NCBI GenBank assembly: GCA_041307765.1
Contig: JBFZCW010000285.1
Coordinates: 1-14,561, forward strand
Source: DYRB01 sp041307765
Lineage (GTDB): Bacteria; Pseudomonadota; Gammaproteobacteria; Chromatiales; Chromatiaceae
Length of the DNA: 14,561 nucleotides
Reading direction: 5' to 3'
The notes below the pieces were generated by a model. The model was not told the DNA's origin. It worked only from the letters and a program-made list of their open reading frames with translations, and ran no database searches. Shown here piece by piece: positions 14,281-14,561 of this stretch; positions within the stretch are counted from its first letter, which is position 1, and each line of letters opens with the position of its first letter. The translations under genes were made by a program, and so were the position numbers.

Positions 14281-14561
14281 ATGGACACCCTGATCGAGGC
14301 CCGCCAATTGGTACGTGTCTACCCCGGCGTGCGGGCAGTCGACGGAATTTCCTTCCGCGTCCACCGCGGCCAGTGCTTCGGACTCCTGGGCCCGAACGGC
14401 GCGGGAAAGACCACGACCCTGGAGATGCTGGAGGGCATTCAGACCCCAACATCCGGGGCCGTGCTGTTTCAGCGGCAGCCGCTGGACGCAGCCTATCGCG
14501 AGGCCATCGGCATCCAGTTCCAGGCCACCGCATTGCAGGACTTCCAGACCGTGGCCGAGTC
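14281..14561 (+). CDS. ABC transporter ATP-binding protein (ABC-2/CcmA type), 3' end outside window
   Basis: Only the first 93 codons are present. The product starts MDTLIEARQLVRVYPGVRAV and has a clear Walker A motif GPNGAGKTT (37-45) with the LEMLEGIQTPTSGAV stretch (48-61), typical of the ATPases of ABC-2-type exporters (CcmA/DrrA/NodI-like). The likely Q-loop follows (IGIQFQ, 77-82). The signature motif, Walker B and the rest lie past the right edge, so substrate and partner permease cannot be told. It begins 45 bases after the DHH gene stop and may be co-transcribed with it. No strong ribosome-binding site is seen. Confidence 0.9.
   Translation, partial: MDTLIEARQLVRVYPGVRAVDGISFRVHRGQCFGLLGPNGAGKTTTLEMLEGIQTPTSGAVLFQRQPLDAAYREAIGIQFQATALQDFQTVAE

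Overview
The window is GC-rich, almost fully coding DNA from a gammaproteobacterium, most likely one of the Chromatiales-type (purple-sulfur or sulfur-oxidising) lineages. The evidence is the conserved block ndk-rlmN-pilW-rodZ-hisS-yfgM-bamB-der, the grouping of a DegS-like protease and a NIF3/YbgI protein with petABC, a YeiP/EfpL-type elongation factor, and frequent GTG starts. The genus assignment is inference; the class assignment is fairly secure.

Left part (1-2783, minus strand): the end of a petABC operon for the cytochrome bc1 complex. It has the Rieske iron-sulfur protein (petA), then cytochrome b (petB), and probably the first bases of cytochrome c1 (petC) at the very edge, all with overlapping stop/start codons. 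Upstream on the same strand is a NIF3/YbgI-family metal protein. Middle-left (2875-4671, plus strand): a membrane-anchored DegS/AlgW-type serine protease with one PDZ domain, followed by an EF-P paralogue of the YeiP/EfpL type. The 91-bp gap between the NIF3 gene and degS holds an inverted repeat that may be an operator.

Centre (12934 down to 4805, minus strand): eight genes read as one long operon, ndk > rlmN > pilW > rodZ > hisS > yfgM > bamB > der, with overlaps or gaps of at most 64 bp. They combine nucleotide supply (Ndk), rRNA/tRNA methylation (RlmN), histidyl-tRNA charging (HisS) and ribosome assembly (Der) with envelope functions: type IV pilus secretin pilotin (PilW/PilF), cell shape (RodZ), a SecYEG-associated TPR protein (YfgM) and outer-membrane protein assembly (BamB). 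IspG, which sits between rodZ and hisS in many relatives, is not there.

Right part (12935-14561): a 347-bp divergent gap with no intact gene but with short repeats, a hairpin and protein-like reading frames that may be gene debris. A plausible promoter with a nine-C run at its expected start site follows, then a stand-alone DHH-family phosphoesterase and the 5' part of an ABC transporter ATPase cut by the window edge.

No mobile element, CRISPR array, tRNA or rRNA was seen. Most of the window is conserved core genome. The least explained parts are the ndk/DHH gap, the DHH protein itself and the NIF3/degS operator-like repeat.
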